Shown here piece after piece: positions 44,442-54,977 of a stretch of 60,000 bases of DNA. The notes below the pieces were generated by a model. It searched no databases, was not told the DNA's origin, and was given only the letters and a program-made list of their open reading frames with translations. Origin of the DNA: Cryptomeria japonica (Eukaryota; Streptophyta; Pinopsida; Cupressales; Cupressaceae); the NCBI RefSeq assembly GCF_030272615.1, contig NC_081413.1:553377136-553437135 (forward strand), written 5' to 3'. The translations under genes were made by a program, and so were the position numbers. Positions within the stretch are counted from its first letter, which is position 1; the number at the start of each line of letters is the position of its first letter.

Positions 44442-46031
44442 CTATGTGTAGAACCTGCGAAGGTGCATGCTGTTGATAGGATCCTCCAAAGGTTCACCTT
44501 CTATAGTTGAGAGCTGATATGCACCGGATCCATAGGCTGCTGTAACGATGTAAGGACCAAGCCAATTTGGTTTGAATTTGCCCTTCTTCTCTCTGTCTTG
44601 TTGATTTTTAGGATTTTCTCTGAGAACTAAGTCACCCACCTCAAATGTGTGAGGCTTGACTTTGTGATTGTAGCTGTGACTCATTCGTTGTTGGTAAGCC
44701 TTGAGGTGATTAAAAGTAGTTTGTCTCCGTTCATCCAGCAGTTCTAGTTCTTGTAAGCGAGAGACTTTGTAATCTTCATCGTTGATGATGTTTTGCAAAG
44801 AGACCCGTAAAGAAGGTAACTCAACCTCAATAGGCAAGATGGCTTCAGCGCCGTAGACATGTGAGTAGGGTGTAGCTCCTGTAGGTGTGCGGACACTTGT
44901 GCGGTAGGCCCAAAGTGCAGGATTGAGTTGGATATGCCAGTTACGGCCAGCGTCGTCGACTGTCTTTTTGAGGATTTTAAGAATTGTTTTATTAGACGCC
45001 TCAGCTTGGCCATTACCCTCGGGGTAATATGGTGTGGAGAAACGATGAGAAATATGAAAGCGATCACAGAGCTCACGAACATCCTGATTTTTGAAGGGAC
45101 ACCCGTTATCAGTAATAATGGAATTAGGAATACCATATCGGCAAATGATATAGTTAAGGATGAAGGTAGCAATTTGTTTTCCAGTGACTTGTGTGAGAGG
45201 CACGGCTTCAATCCACTTTGTGAAATACTCTGTGGTTGTAATAATGAATTTATGACCATTAGAAGAAGGAGGGTGAATCTTGCCTATGAGATCGAGTCCC
45301 CACTGACAAAAGGGCCAAGGAGATGCAAGTGGTTGTAGTTCTTGTGCTGGTGCATGTATGAGGTCTCTATGAATTAGACATTGCTTACATTTCTTGACAA
45401 ACTGATATGAGTCTTTTTCCATATTGGGCCAGTAATATCCAGTCCTAATGAGTTTCTTGGCCAAGGTAGGACCACTAGCATGTGGACCACATATCCCTTC
45501 ATGCACTTCTCGTAACGCAATCTGAGCTTCGTCGCTTTCTAAACATCTAAGAAGAGTGCCATCTAGACCTCGTCGGTATAGGATATCAGCTAGAATGACG
45601 TATCGAGAGGATTGGCGAATGAAAGTGCAGCGTTGGTTGTTCGATAGATCAGGAGGTAGGATATTGTCACGAAGATATGTGAAGATGGAACCATATAACT
45701 GGGATTCGGGACCGATAACGCATATCATTTCAGTAGGAGTGATCTCATATGAAGGAACCAACAGGTTGTCTACCAAGAACCCATAGCAGGTTTCATTTTG
45801 AGGTAGATCAATCAGTGAAGCAATTGTAGCCATGGCATCTGCAGCACGATTCTGCTCTCTTGGTATCTGCTCAAAATCTATCTTTGTGAAGTGCTGTTTC
45901 AAATCATCTACCAGTTGCTTGTAAGGCATTAATTTTTCATCTTTTGTTTGGTAATCATTAGTTGCTTGATGGATGACAAGTTGAGAATCCCCAAAAACAC
46001 GAAGTTCCTGGATCTTCCACTGAACTGCAAT
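44442..46031 (-). pseudogene. int: Tat second RNase H C-terminus and integrase
   Basis: It continues the polyprotein after the stop at 46032. The archaeal-like RNase H ends with FGDSQLVIHQATNDYQ and REQNRAADAMATIASL. Integrase follows: a zinc-binding domain with YYWPNMEKD and CKQCLIH, then a core with TTTEYFTKWIEAVP, ITDNGCPF and NGQAEASNKT. The first catalytic acid is Glu rather than Asp, as in the other Tat fragment. The C-terminal domain has GPYIVTAAYGSGAYQL. There is no chromodomain, as expected for Tat. The 495-codon stretch has no stop of its own. Confidence 0.9.
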
Positions 46032-47612
46032 TCATAATCCAGTTGTTAATGCCTCATATTCCGCTATATTGTTAGTGCAAGGAAATGATAAGCGGTATGA
46101 TTTTGGTATAGAATCGCCCTGAGGAGTTATAAAGAGAATACCAGCTCCTACCCCATGTTGTGTGTATGAGCCGTCAAAGTACAGTTGCCATGGCTTTGCA
46201 TGTGATATCGTTAAAATGGATTCATCTGGAAATTCTGAATTTAGAGGAACATCATCTATCATGGGAGCATCTGCTAGTTGATCCACGATTGCTTGTCCTT
46301 TTATCGCTTTTCTGTCTACATACTTGATGTCAAATTCACTCAGTATCATTACCCACTTGGCCAGCCTCCCAGTAAGTGTTGCTTTGTTGAGAAGATATTT
46401 TAATGGATCAATTCTTGCAATCAACTTAGTCTTGTGAGTGAGCATATAATGGCGTAATTTTTGTGAAGCAAAGACCACAACGAGACATGCATGCTCGATT
46501 GGTGTGTAGTTTAGCTCATATCCCACCAATGTGCGACTGATATAGTATACTGCTTTTTCCTTGTCGTCAGCTATCTGTTGTGCTAGGAGTGGCCCCAGTG
46601 CTGTTGGAGTAGCTGATATGTATAGTAACAAAGGCTGATCTGGAATTGGTGGCATCAAAACTGGCGGATTCAAAAGATAATCTTTGAGCGTCTGAAAAGC
46701 TTGTTGATAGTTATCATCCCATTTGAACTTGATATTTTTATGTAGCAGGTGCTGGAAAGGATTACACTTATCTGCAAGTTGTGCTATGAATCTTCGTATA
46801 GACTGGAGTCTCCCTTGTAAGGATCGAAGTTGACTGATATTTCTGGGTGGCAGCATGTCCAGGATAGCCTTGACTTTTGCTGGATCGGCTTCGATTCCTC
46901 TTTTGGACACAATGAATCCAAGGAGCTTCCCGAAGGTTACTCCAAAGACACATTTCTTGGGGTTTAATCTTACTTTGTATTTTTCCAACCGATCAAAGAC
47001 GACTGAAAGTATGTCCAAATGTGTATCTCTGTCTATTGATTTACCCAAAAGATCATCAACATAGTCTTCCACGGTTATGTGCATGAGATCATGAAAGATA
47101 GTGGTCATTGCTCTTTGATATGTAGCACCTGCATTTTTTAGCCCAAAGGGCATGACATTCCAATGGAAAGTTCCCCACGGACAAGTGAATGATGTTTTAT
47201 GTTGATCCTCAGGTGCAATCCTGATTTGATTATAACCAGAAAACCCATCCATTAAAGATAACATTTCATGACCTGCTGTGAGATCAACGATCAAGTCGAT
47301 ATTTGGTAATGGGAAGTCATCTTTCGGACAAGCTTTGATGATGTCTTTGAAATCTGTACATATTCTGATGCTGCGATCTGGTTTGCTGATAGGTACTAAA
47401 TTGGAGATCCATTCAGGATAATCAATTGGGCGTATGAATCCGACATCCAATAATTTCTCCAGCTCCGCTTTGACTAGTAATGCCACTTGTGGATGCATTT
47501 TTCTTAATTTCTGTTTCACTGGCTTTGCCCCCAGTTTGACTGTCAAATGATGCATTACCAAATCTGGATCCAGTCCAAGCATATCAGCGTATGACCATGC
47601 AAAGTTGATTTG
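46032..47612 (-). pseudogene. pol: Tat reverse transcriptase and RNase H domains
   Basis: The stretch between the second and third stops. RT shows ELEKLLDVGFIRPIDYPEW, ICTDFKDIIKACPKDDFPLP, LMDGFSGYNQIRIAPEDQHK, WNVMPFGLKNAGATYQRAM and the catalytic YVDDLL (about 47060). A standard gypsy RNase H follows with ALGPLLAQQI and YELNYTPIEHACLVVVFASQ, its active site altered. The start of an archaeal-like RNase H (LYFDGSYTQHGVGAGI, NNIAEYEAL) comes next, up to the TGA at 46034-46032. A second RNase H between the first and integrase is the hallmark of the Tat lineage. Confidence 0.92.
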
Positions 47613-48311
47613 TCATTCTTTGAAGAAGCTTATGAATTTTGCCCTTTTGGACTCTGTCAATGATTGAGCTAGGAATATGTTGTGTGGAACCTCTTCTGTA
47701 CCAATGTTTGTCTTGATAGTCTCCTCTACCAACATGGATGATTTTTCCTCATATGATGCTGGGAGAATGTCGAGCCTTCCATCTTCGGGTGCCTCAGAGA
47801 GGTTTTCACCCTCAGATACGTCCTTTCTTTTTACTTTTTTGGGATTAGATAGCGCCACAGTGTGGTTTTCACCATAAGACCCTTGATTTGTTCTTATTTT
47901 CACATTTTTGCGACTGGAAGGTCCGACACCCACACCAAAATATGCCATGTTGTTGAGTTCTATGGTGTATCCTGTTTTGTGGTCCCCAGGGGGAAGATCA
48001 TCTCGTATGCCAAGATAGTCAATAATAGCTTTGTCATTTTGAAATTTGTCAAATTGTGCTGGTCCTTCATAATCCCAGTCAATGAGTTGGGGGTGAACAG
48101 GGGGAAGGCCTTTAGTGTTTTCAGAGTTTGCAGGGCTAAGAGTGAAGATGTGGTTATATTCGGGTATATCGAGGCAATCGTCGAGGTCATCGATGGCACT
48201 CTCCTCATCAGTTTCGATCGTAGGTGAATCCAAATTGTTGTCACTAGTAGCGCCTTCTGAGACAGGTGTCCTCATCCTATGTGATTTCGACCTAGAACCT
48301 TGAAACGAAGA
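47613..48311 (-). pseudogene. pol: Tat protease-RT linker
   Basis: Between the TAG at 48312 and the TGA at 47613 the frame encodes an acidic linker (SPTIETDEESAIDDLDDCL, about 48220) and then RPPVHPQLIDWD-like and GPAQFDKF sequence, ending in the KAKFISFFKE segment just before RT. The residue at the stop was probably Trp by comparison with typical gypsy polyproteins. No enzyme domain is expected here. Confidence 0.75.
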
Positions 48312-51300
48312 CTATGCGGAATCCTTATGGGTTGTTTCTTGACCAACTCTGAACCTTTTATAAAATTCCTCTTCTTCTGTGGGTTCATCTGGCTCTCTGA
48401 ATGTCTCGGTGAGTTCATAATCACTGGAGGATTTGTCTGAACCCCATTCCCATTCATTGGAATCTGTGGAATAGTAATCCTCCTGTTGAACTTTGGCAAT
48501 TTTGATTTGTGATGCCTCTTCTGTCCTTTTAGTGTGGATCTTGGAAGTCAGAAAACCAAGTCCCTTTAAGCATTCCCTTTTTACAGTCAATTCAGGTTGT
48601 AAGGGCTCCATGATGCCTTCTTTGCGTAACCCAAGAGGGCTTTTTCCATCATACCCAAATTTTTGTAGAATCTTGAAGCCTTTGCCATATTTTTCATAGG
48701 GTATATTGATCTGATCTTGTGTGTCCTCTTCAATGTCTTTGTAAAGCATTTTGTATAAATCTTCCTCTTCTAGTTCGCCCCATCTTTGAAAGGTAGTAGG
48801 ATCCCATTTGAGTATCATGATGGATATTTGCTTGTTAGGATGTGGCCTTCCATATTCTTTTGGAGAGCTCATGACTTGTCGTAAATACATTGTCTGATTT
48901 AAAGTGTATTCTCCCATGCCTTTGTCTTGAAATTTGCCTTTAAGTTCACCTTGTTTTGATGTCGAAGGTTTCAATGACTCAGGGTCAATGTATGCCGAAG
49001 AAGGAGCAGCCTCACGATTACTAGGAATGATTGTCTCAGTATGTGATCTCAGGTTATTGCAATATATGAATGGATTAGGATCACTATTAACTGTTACCTC
49101 GACTCCATTATGAGGAAACTTAATGCATTGATGATATGTCGATGGGACTGCCCTCATTTCATGAATCCAAGGACGTCCTAGCAATATGTTGTATGTGAGA
49201 TCCAGATCTAGGACTTGACAAACCACATCCTTCGTGACTGGCCCAATTCTTAGAGGTAAGGTGACTGTGCCCTTGGATGAGCGCTCTTCATCGTCATATG
49301 CCTTGATGGTAATTTGATTTGTTGAATTCACAGCTTTATCAGAATATCCCAATTGTTTAATTGTGCTCAATGTACAAATGTTTAGACCAGCTCCTCCATC
49401 TATCAAGACTTGCTTTATTCGATGTTTATGTATGAAGGCTTCAACATGTAAAGGTGCATTATGAGGTTGACTTACGGAGGCGTCATCAGCTTCTGTGAAT
49501 GTAAGAGAGTGTGGAATGGAAAGGTATTGCACCATGGCTTGAAACTGGTCCACATTCAGATCAGTAGGAACGACAGTATCTCTCAAGATTTTGTCAAGAA
49601 TAGCTTTATGAGCGGGGGATATACGTAAGAGCTCAAGGATGGAGATGAGCGCGGGTGTCTTCCCTAACTGTTCTACAAGGTCATACTCAGGCTTGGTTGA
49701 TGAAGGATTGGTATTTTTAGTGGAGGCACCTGGCAACGTAATTTTACCTCGACGAGTTGTAACATGACATTCAGAGGTATATTCAGAAGAAGATCCAACA
49801 CCTCTTAGGACAATCTTGGGTCGCTGAGGAGGATTCTCAGGGTTTTTGTTCTTGATGGTAATAGTAGAGATATGATTGTCCATTGAGATGTGATTAATAG
49901 TTGAATCATAGTTATAAGGTGCTCTAGTATAGTTGGCTTTATCATCTGTGACTTTGCCTTTTCCTTTGTCATGCTTTGGGAACGGTTCCTTAAACATTTC
50001 ATGTTCTTGATTAGATGAATGTCCCTCAATCTCAATGTCACCTCTATCAATGAGATCTTGCACAATGTTCTTCAGTCGATGACAATTTCCTGTCTTATGA
50101 CCCTTGCTCTTATGAAATTCACAATACTCATCATCATTCCACCAATTTGGCTTGACCTTTGGTTCATATGGAGGAAAATCTGGAGCTGTGATCACTTTAT
50201 TTGCCACAAGATTTTTGAAGACTGATTCAAGTGGTTCTCCCAATGGGGTGTACTTCCTTCGTGATCTAGAATTTGTTTGAGTATTCACTTGATTGTTTGT
50301 AGAACTTGATCCCGAAAAGATGAATTTGGGTCTCACTGTATTGGCATCAACAACACCATCATTGACTATGTTCTTGTTTTTATTCCAAAACCTTGGCTTG
50401 TCCTTTCCTTTAAAGTCATCTTTGCTTTCCTTGAATATCTTAATGACTCCTTGTTCAATTAAGACCTTTTCTGTTGCTAAGCCCTTTTCAATAACATCCT
50501 TGAAGGTAGACAAACAAGCTTTCCTTAGATCATAGCCAATGTCCTTGTTAACGTTTTGAGTGAACATTTCTACCATTTGTTTCTGTGGGATTTTGCAAGA
50601 GCATCTTCTAGCTAGATTTCTCCATCTTTGTAAAAATGTTGCGAAAGATTCTCCTTCCTTTTGCTTAGTATTGCACAAGGTAGTGACTGAGACATCTGTT
50701 TCACTATTGTAGGAAAAATGCTGAATAAATGCCTCCGCTAAGTCGCCCCATGACTTAATACCAGGAGGTAATTGAGAAAACCATTCCATAGCTTGATTGC
50801 CTAAGCTCTGTGGGAACAACCTCATCAAATATGTTTCCTCTACCGCTACCTCAATGCAGGCTATGAAAAATTGTCTTATGTGTGCCTTGGGGTCTCCTTT
50901 TCCTCTATACTTGTCAAATTTTGGCGTCACAAAGTGTGCAGGAAATGGAGGCATTGGAATGCTCTTATCGAATGGATAAGGGCATATGTCTCTCATAGTG
51001 TATGTTGGTTTTGGTGTACTCATGTCCTCCATTTTCTTTTGTAGATCTCTAATTTGTTGCTCCAAATTTCTCTTGGGTGGCGATCGATTTCTTGTAGCAT
51101 ACCCCATATTTGAGACACCAATTTGGGGAGGAGCTTGTTGCATGTATGGATGATACTGATCATAGACATGTTCATATGGAGAAGGTCTATATTGATGCGG
51201 CACATAGGGAGCACTTTGTATAGCTTCATGTTGAGGAACCCCATATCTATTTTGTGCATGTATACCATATTCTATAGGCATTTCATTTTCTAATGTGTTG

Positions 51301-51953
51301 CCCCCAAATTTGACATGAGGTTTCCTTGTGTCAAAATTTGGAGCATGCCTTTGAATGTCCACTTGTTTTGATTGATCCATAACTTGAGCATGTGATTGAG
51401 CATAAGGCTTCCATAATGGTCTTCGAGGGTAAGTATCATATGTTTGAGCCTGTGTATGTGGGATTTCTGGTTTTTGAAGCAAAGTCGATGGTGATTCAGG
51501 TACCACATTCGGTCCTCTATTTCCTCCACTATTTGGTCTCCTTTGATCCATGTTGGAGTGAATTTGTTGCGAGGGTCGATTTTCCATAAGTTGAGACATG
51601 TCAAAGTCATGAGGTATTTTAGCTCCACTTTGTGCCATCATGTGTAAGAAGTATTGTCGATCCCTTCTCATTATCTCTTCAACCAATCTATTGAAATGAG
51701 GATTCATTATGGATTCTTCTACATCTGCTGATTGTATTGAAAAGTTGTCCACATTGTCATTGTGTGTAGCATTGTTGTTTGTAGTGTCTGCGTTTTCCAC
51801 ATTTGGATTGTTTCTATAAACGTCCATGTCAGGTAATGTAGTGTGCTCAGGATTGAAAAATAAATCATTGTCATACTCATAAGAACTCATGTTTGCGGAT
51901 TCTTGAGCTTCTTTAGCTATTCTCCTAAATTTTTGAAGACGGGTTTCAACCAT
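48312..51953 (-). pseudogene. gag: Tat gag and protease part (1213 codons)
   Basis: Residues 1-320 are Asn/Gln/Pro-rich and poorly ordered. A gag capsid domain lies at about 325-500 (FDKYRGKGDPKAHIRQFF, EWFSQLPPGIKSWGDLAEAF, FATFLQRWRNLARR). At about 608-628 is a CEFHKSKGHKTGNCHRLK knuckle of Tat type. Protease is at about 847-900 with VLIDGGAGLNICTL, where DGGA replaces the usual DSGS/DTGA, and LDLTYNILLGRPW. At about 1088-1115 a G-patch-like segment reads GKGFKILQKFGYDGKSPLG. The first stop is the TAG at 48314-48312, 25 residues after EEEFYKRF. Length is near that of other Tat gag-protease regions. Confidence 0.9.
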
Positions 51954-52439
51954 GAACTAGGTGTTTGACCAAGATGTGAGAGACTAGATGAAAAAATGGC
52001 AAGAGTATGGAAGACCAAGAGTTGTATGGAGTGTAAATGAATCTTGAGGTGTACTTGCAATGTCCAAGTGTAAGACCAAGTATGTAAGTAGTAGAGTAGG
52101 TGTGACTTCCAAAGAGATGATCGTTTCTCTTGATGAGGTAAGCTGACCTTGACTCTAAGTAAGACCAAATGAGACCCAAAGGTAAGAAACCTTGATGAGG
52201 GACCACTTAGCAAAGTGTAGTAGTATGTAGTGTGTTGAAAAAGTATGATGAGGACAAGCAAGTGACCTTTTGACTCAAGTTTAGACAAGTATGAATGTAA
52301 AATGAGATGTGAAGCAATGATGGACTACATGAGACCCAAGGACAGGTTGAATGCTAGATGAAACCTGAAGAAACAACCTAGGAAGCTCAAGTATTCCGAA
52401 ACTGATTTCCTTTGTTTGCTGGACTGTAAAAATTTTCAA

Positions 52440-52610
52440 TTCTGGACACAGACACTTCTGTATTCTTCACAGACGTGATTCCCAGACACAGACGTGTCTT
52501 TGTTCGACACAAACGCTGCTAGAAACACAGATGCTATTATGCCCTGCACAGATGCGCTTAGATGACTTAGACATGGTTAAAACAGACACAGACATGTTTC
52601 TGTAAACTTC
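52440..52610 (-). repeat. GTCTGTGT motif array, gag-proximal
   Basis: On the plus strand it reads ACACAGACG and variants (ACACAAACGC, ACACAGATGC, GCACAGATGCG), about seven copies, all in one orientation: CGTCTGTGT towards gag on the sense strand. Confidence 0.65.
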
Positions 52611-52879
52611 GTGCAATTTTTCCCATCTGTGAAGTTGTTTTGTTGTGACCAAATCCGACTGTTTGACTGTTTTTCATGACAAGAGGACACAATGTTGATG
52701 AGGACTCAATGTTTGCAAGTGTTTAGACTCCAAAATGACTCCAAGAAAGTGTGTTGTTTGATGTAAAATGTTTTGCATACACTTGAAGACACAAAAGACA
52801 CAATGTTTTGTTGTTTGGTCTTGAATGTTTGAATGTTTAACATAAGACAAGCACAATTCTTATGGCTGGCCAAGACAAT

Positions 52880-53225
52880 AGTTGTTGATCCCACATAGGG
52901 TTTTACCCCCGAGGCTACACTATTCAGAGCGGATACTTAGATGCTTGACCTCACTGGCTCCACCCTCGGCACTCACTTCTCGGGTCAGCCAAGCATCAGT
53001 CCCCATGAAAACTCCCCATGGCGAACTTTGTATCTCTACTAAGAACCGTATGTGTGTGGGCCGCTACCAGAGGTCCGACCTCCTGCCTCAACAACTAGAA
53101 GGATTTGGGCTTCTAAAACAAAAAGGTGCTAGTAAGGGCATTCGCTCGTGTGGCCATACATGCGGCACTTTCAGCTCTGTAAATACAGAAGGCTCCCAGC
53201 CGGTAGGGGTTACGCCCTACAAATG
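52880..53225 (-). other. GC-rich non-repetitive block of the leader
   Basis: It stands out from the AT-rich surroundings by its GC content and lack of simple repeats. The plus-strand 114-codon frame here has no recognisable domain. It is possibly a structured RNA signal or captured sequence. Confidence 0.35.
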
Positions 53226-53814
53226 ATCAAATAAATTTGATCAAACGGGTTTATGGGGAGACATAGTGTCAGTATGAACTAATCAACACACGTTATTCAT
53301 AGTTTTCACCATGAATACATTTGATTATAGTGGCTTGGAAGAAGATGACTTTTCTTTTGCTACCACTTGGGTCGTTCTCTTCTCACTAGTAGTCCTAATG
53401 ACCACACGGGAAGACAGGCCCTCTAAAGATTAAACAAAAAGAGCCTATTGCTCAAGACACAAAAGACAATGATTCAATTTTAGTGCACCAATGGAAGTGT
53501 TTGCTAATCTATGAAAACAAGGCACACAACAAAATTTCAAAACCCTAGCCAAGGACCTGCAACAAAATTTGTTAGTAGTTTGGGTTGTTTCAAATGATCA
53601 CCCCTCGCTGCAAGCAAACAAGTTAGGTAAATTTTAGAAACCCAAAAGACTTTGTGGAAGAGGGGCCTTCTACAAAAACATTTTTGCCTCCAAAGCAAGC
53701 TGTACAAACTTAGTTAGCTAGATCTGAAAGGGTTAGTCCAAAAATAAACCAGATCTGAAACCCTAAGTGCGAAATCCGAAAAATTGAATCAACGAAAAAT
53801 TAAAAATTTTGACA

Positions 53815-54060
53815 CAGTCAAAACACAGACGCTGTTACCTCAGACACAGACGCGTCTTTATTACACAGATGTGGCCAAAGCACACAGACGCCCTTATCAG
53901 ACACAGACGCGGGAAGAAATAACGCAGACGCGGTTATGTAACACAGACGCCCCTGTCTCAAACCTGCAAAATAAAATTTGTAAAAAACACAGACGCGATT
54001 CCAGATTCCACAGACGCTCCTGAAAATCAGAGATGCGATCCGAAAGTTCGCAGACGCGGA
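53815..54060 (-). repeat. GCGTCTGTGT motif array, primer-site-proximal
   Basis: About ten copies of ACACAGACGCG or close variants on the plus strand, all in the same orientation, with 8-20-bp variable linkers. On the element's sense strand the motif reads CGCGTCTGTGT towards gag. Confidence 0.78.
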
Positions 54061-54152
54061 AAAACCTAAAATGTCATCGAAAAATGTCCGATCTGCAACT
54101 TCAAAAAAAGCGCAAAATCTGCAACAAGAAAGTTAAATGCAAAGGGACAAGA

Positions 54153-54170
54153 GTCCCACCGGGCGTGCCA
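54153..54170 (-). promoter_or_regulatory. primer binding site of the young Tat element
   Basis: The minus strand reads TGGCACGCCCGGTGGGAC three bases after the 5' LTR. TGG pairs with a tRNA CCA end and 15 further bases match a possible acceptor and T-arm. It is not initiator tRNA-Met; I do not assign the tRNA. Confidence 0.78.
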
Positions 54171-54173
54171 AAA

Positions 54174-54972
54174 TGTTTATGGTAAAAATGGATAACAATA
54201 ATAACAATATTGAAAGGCTAAATGAATCCAACCACTAAACCCTAGCCTAACAATCAACAAAGATCCACCATAACATATGAAGATTACCTAAGACAATGCA
54301 AAATAAAAAAAAATCACAAAGATTATACCATCACATGTCCAATAGGGTTTTGATCTCCATTCTTCCTATCTCCATTGATCTTGCTTGATATATTTGCTCT
54401 CAGATTTTATGTGCACAAGAGCTCAACAAAGAAGAGAATGTGGTTGCAAGTAGGATCGTAATGTAGCCAATTGATCAAGTTGTTAGCATGAGTGATTAGG
54501 GCATTAGGATGCATCATTAGGGTTTGACAATGAAGAAAGCATCTCCTTAAATAGAAGACACAATATGAAATGGAGGGATAAGATTGAGAGGTGTAAAAAG
54601 AGAGGTCGGCTAGGATTAGAGGGTAGGTAGAAGAAATAGTAAAATAATGAAAGAGGTAGGTAGTGTAGGAATTAAGAGATGAATGACATGTGTCATGTGT
54701 AGAAAAAGATAATGAATTAATTAAATAAATAAAGATTTATTTAATTAATAGAAGAAGTAGGATAATTAAATAAATAAAATATTTATTTAATTTAGGACAA
54801 GGGTAATTTAAATAAATAAATGTATTTATTTAAATGAGAAATAAGGCTAGAAGAGGATAAATGAATTAATTAAATAAATAAAGATTTATTTAATTAATAG
54901 AAGAATTAGGCTTAGATAATTAAATAAATAAAATATTTATTTAATTAGACTGGACAATTTTGGGTGTCTACA
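54174..54972 (-). repeat. 5' LTR of the young Tat element
   Basis: The same length as the 3' LTR and about 99 percent identical. It carries the same five AT-rich hairpins at 54716-54947. The left end ATAAACA and right end TGTAGACACCC are canonical. Confidence 0.95.
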
Positions 54973-54977
54973 GGTAC
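54973..54977. repeat. target site duplication GGTAC, right
   Basis: A perfect copy of 38691-38695. Confidence 0.95.

Larger units (their letters stand above)
44442..51953 (-). pseudogene. gag-pol: Tat gag-pol polyprotein, one frame with three internal stops
   Basis: An ATG at 51953-51951 (MVETRLQKFRRIAKEAQ) opens a single frame of 2504 codons ending TAG or equivalent at 44444-44442 after MHLRRFYT. It is interrupted only at 48314-48312 (TAG), 47615-47613 (TGA) and 46034-46032 (TGA). No frameshift is needed, so gag and pol were translated as one protein or with readthrough. The order is gag, knuckle, protease, G-patch-like motif, RT, RNase H, archaeal-like RNase H, integrase. The three stops make this copy non-autonomous. 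The parts are described in separate entries. Confidence 0.93.
51954..54152 (-). other. 2.2-kb leader of the young Tat element
   Basis: No ORF in the sense direction is convincing. It holds two GCGTCTGTGT arrays (52440-52610 and 53815-54060), a GC-richer unique block (52880-53225) and an 8-bp hairpin TGATCAAA/TTTGATCA (about 53225-53245). Packaging, dimerisation and promoter functions usually lie in such leaders. Confidence 0.6.
38696..54972 (-). mobile_element. complete, young Tat-lineage Ty3-gypsy element with antisense PMD gene
   Basis: A 16.3-kb minus-strand element. From its 5' end: LTR 54972-54174, primer site 54170-54153, 2.2-kb leader, gag-pol frame 51953-44442, GTGAAAACC block, AATAAA cluster, antisense gene 42725-40725, hairpin array, GCGTCTGTGT array, hairpin, polypurine tract, LTR 39494-38696. 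It has a perfect GGTAC target duplication and equal 799-bp LTRs differing at about 7 positions by eye. Two RNase H domains (standard and archaeal-like) before integrase mark the Tat lineage. Gag-pol is one frame with only three stops, so this copy is dead but came from a recently active source. Confidence 0.93.

Noticed and set aside
52882-53226. Plus-strand frame of 114 codons in the Tat leader
   Set aside because: No recognisable domain and no upstream signal; I treat it as chance in a GC-rich block.
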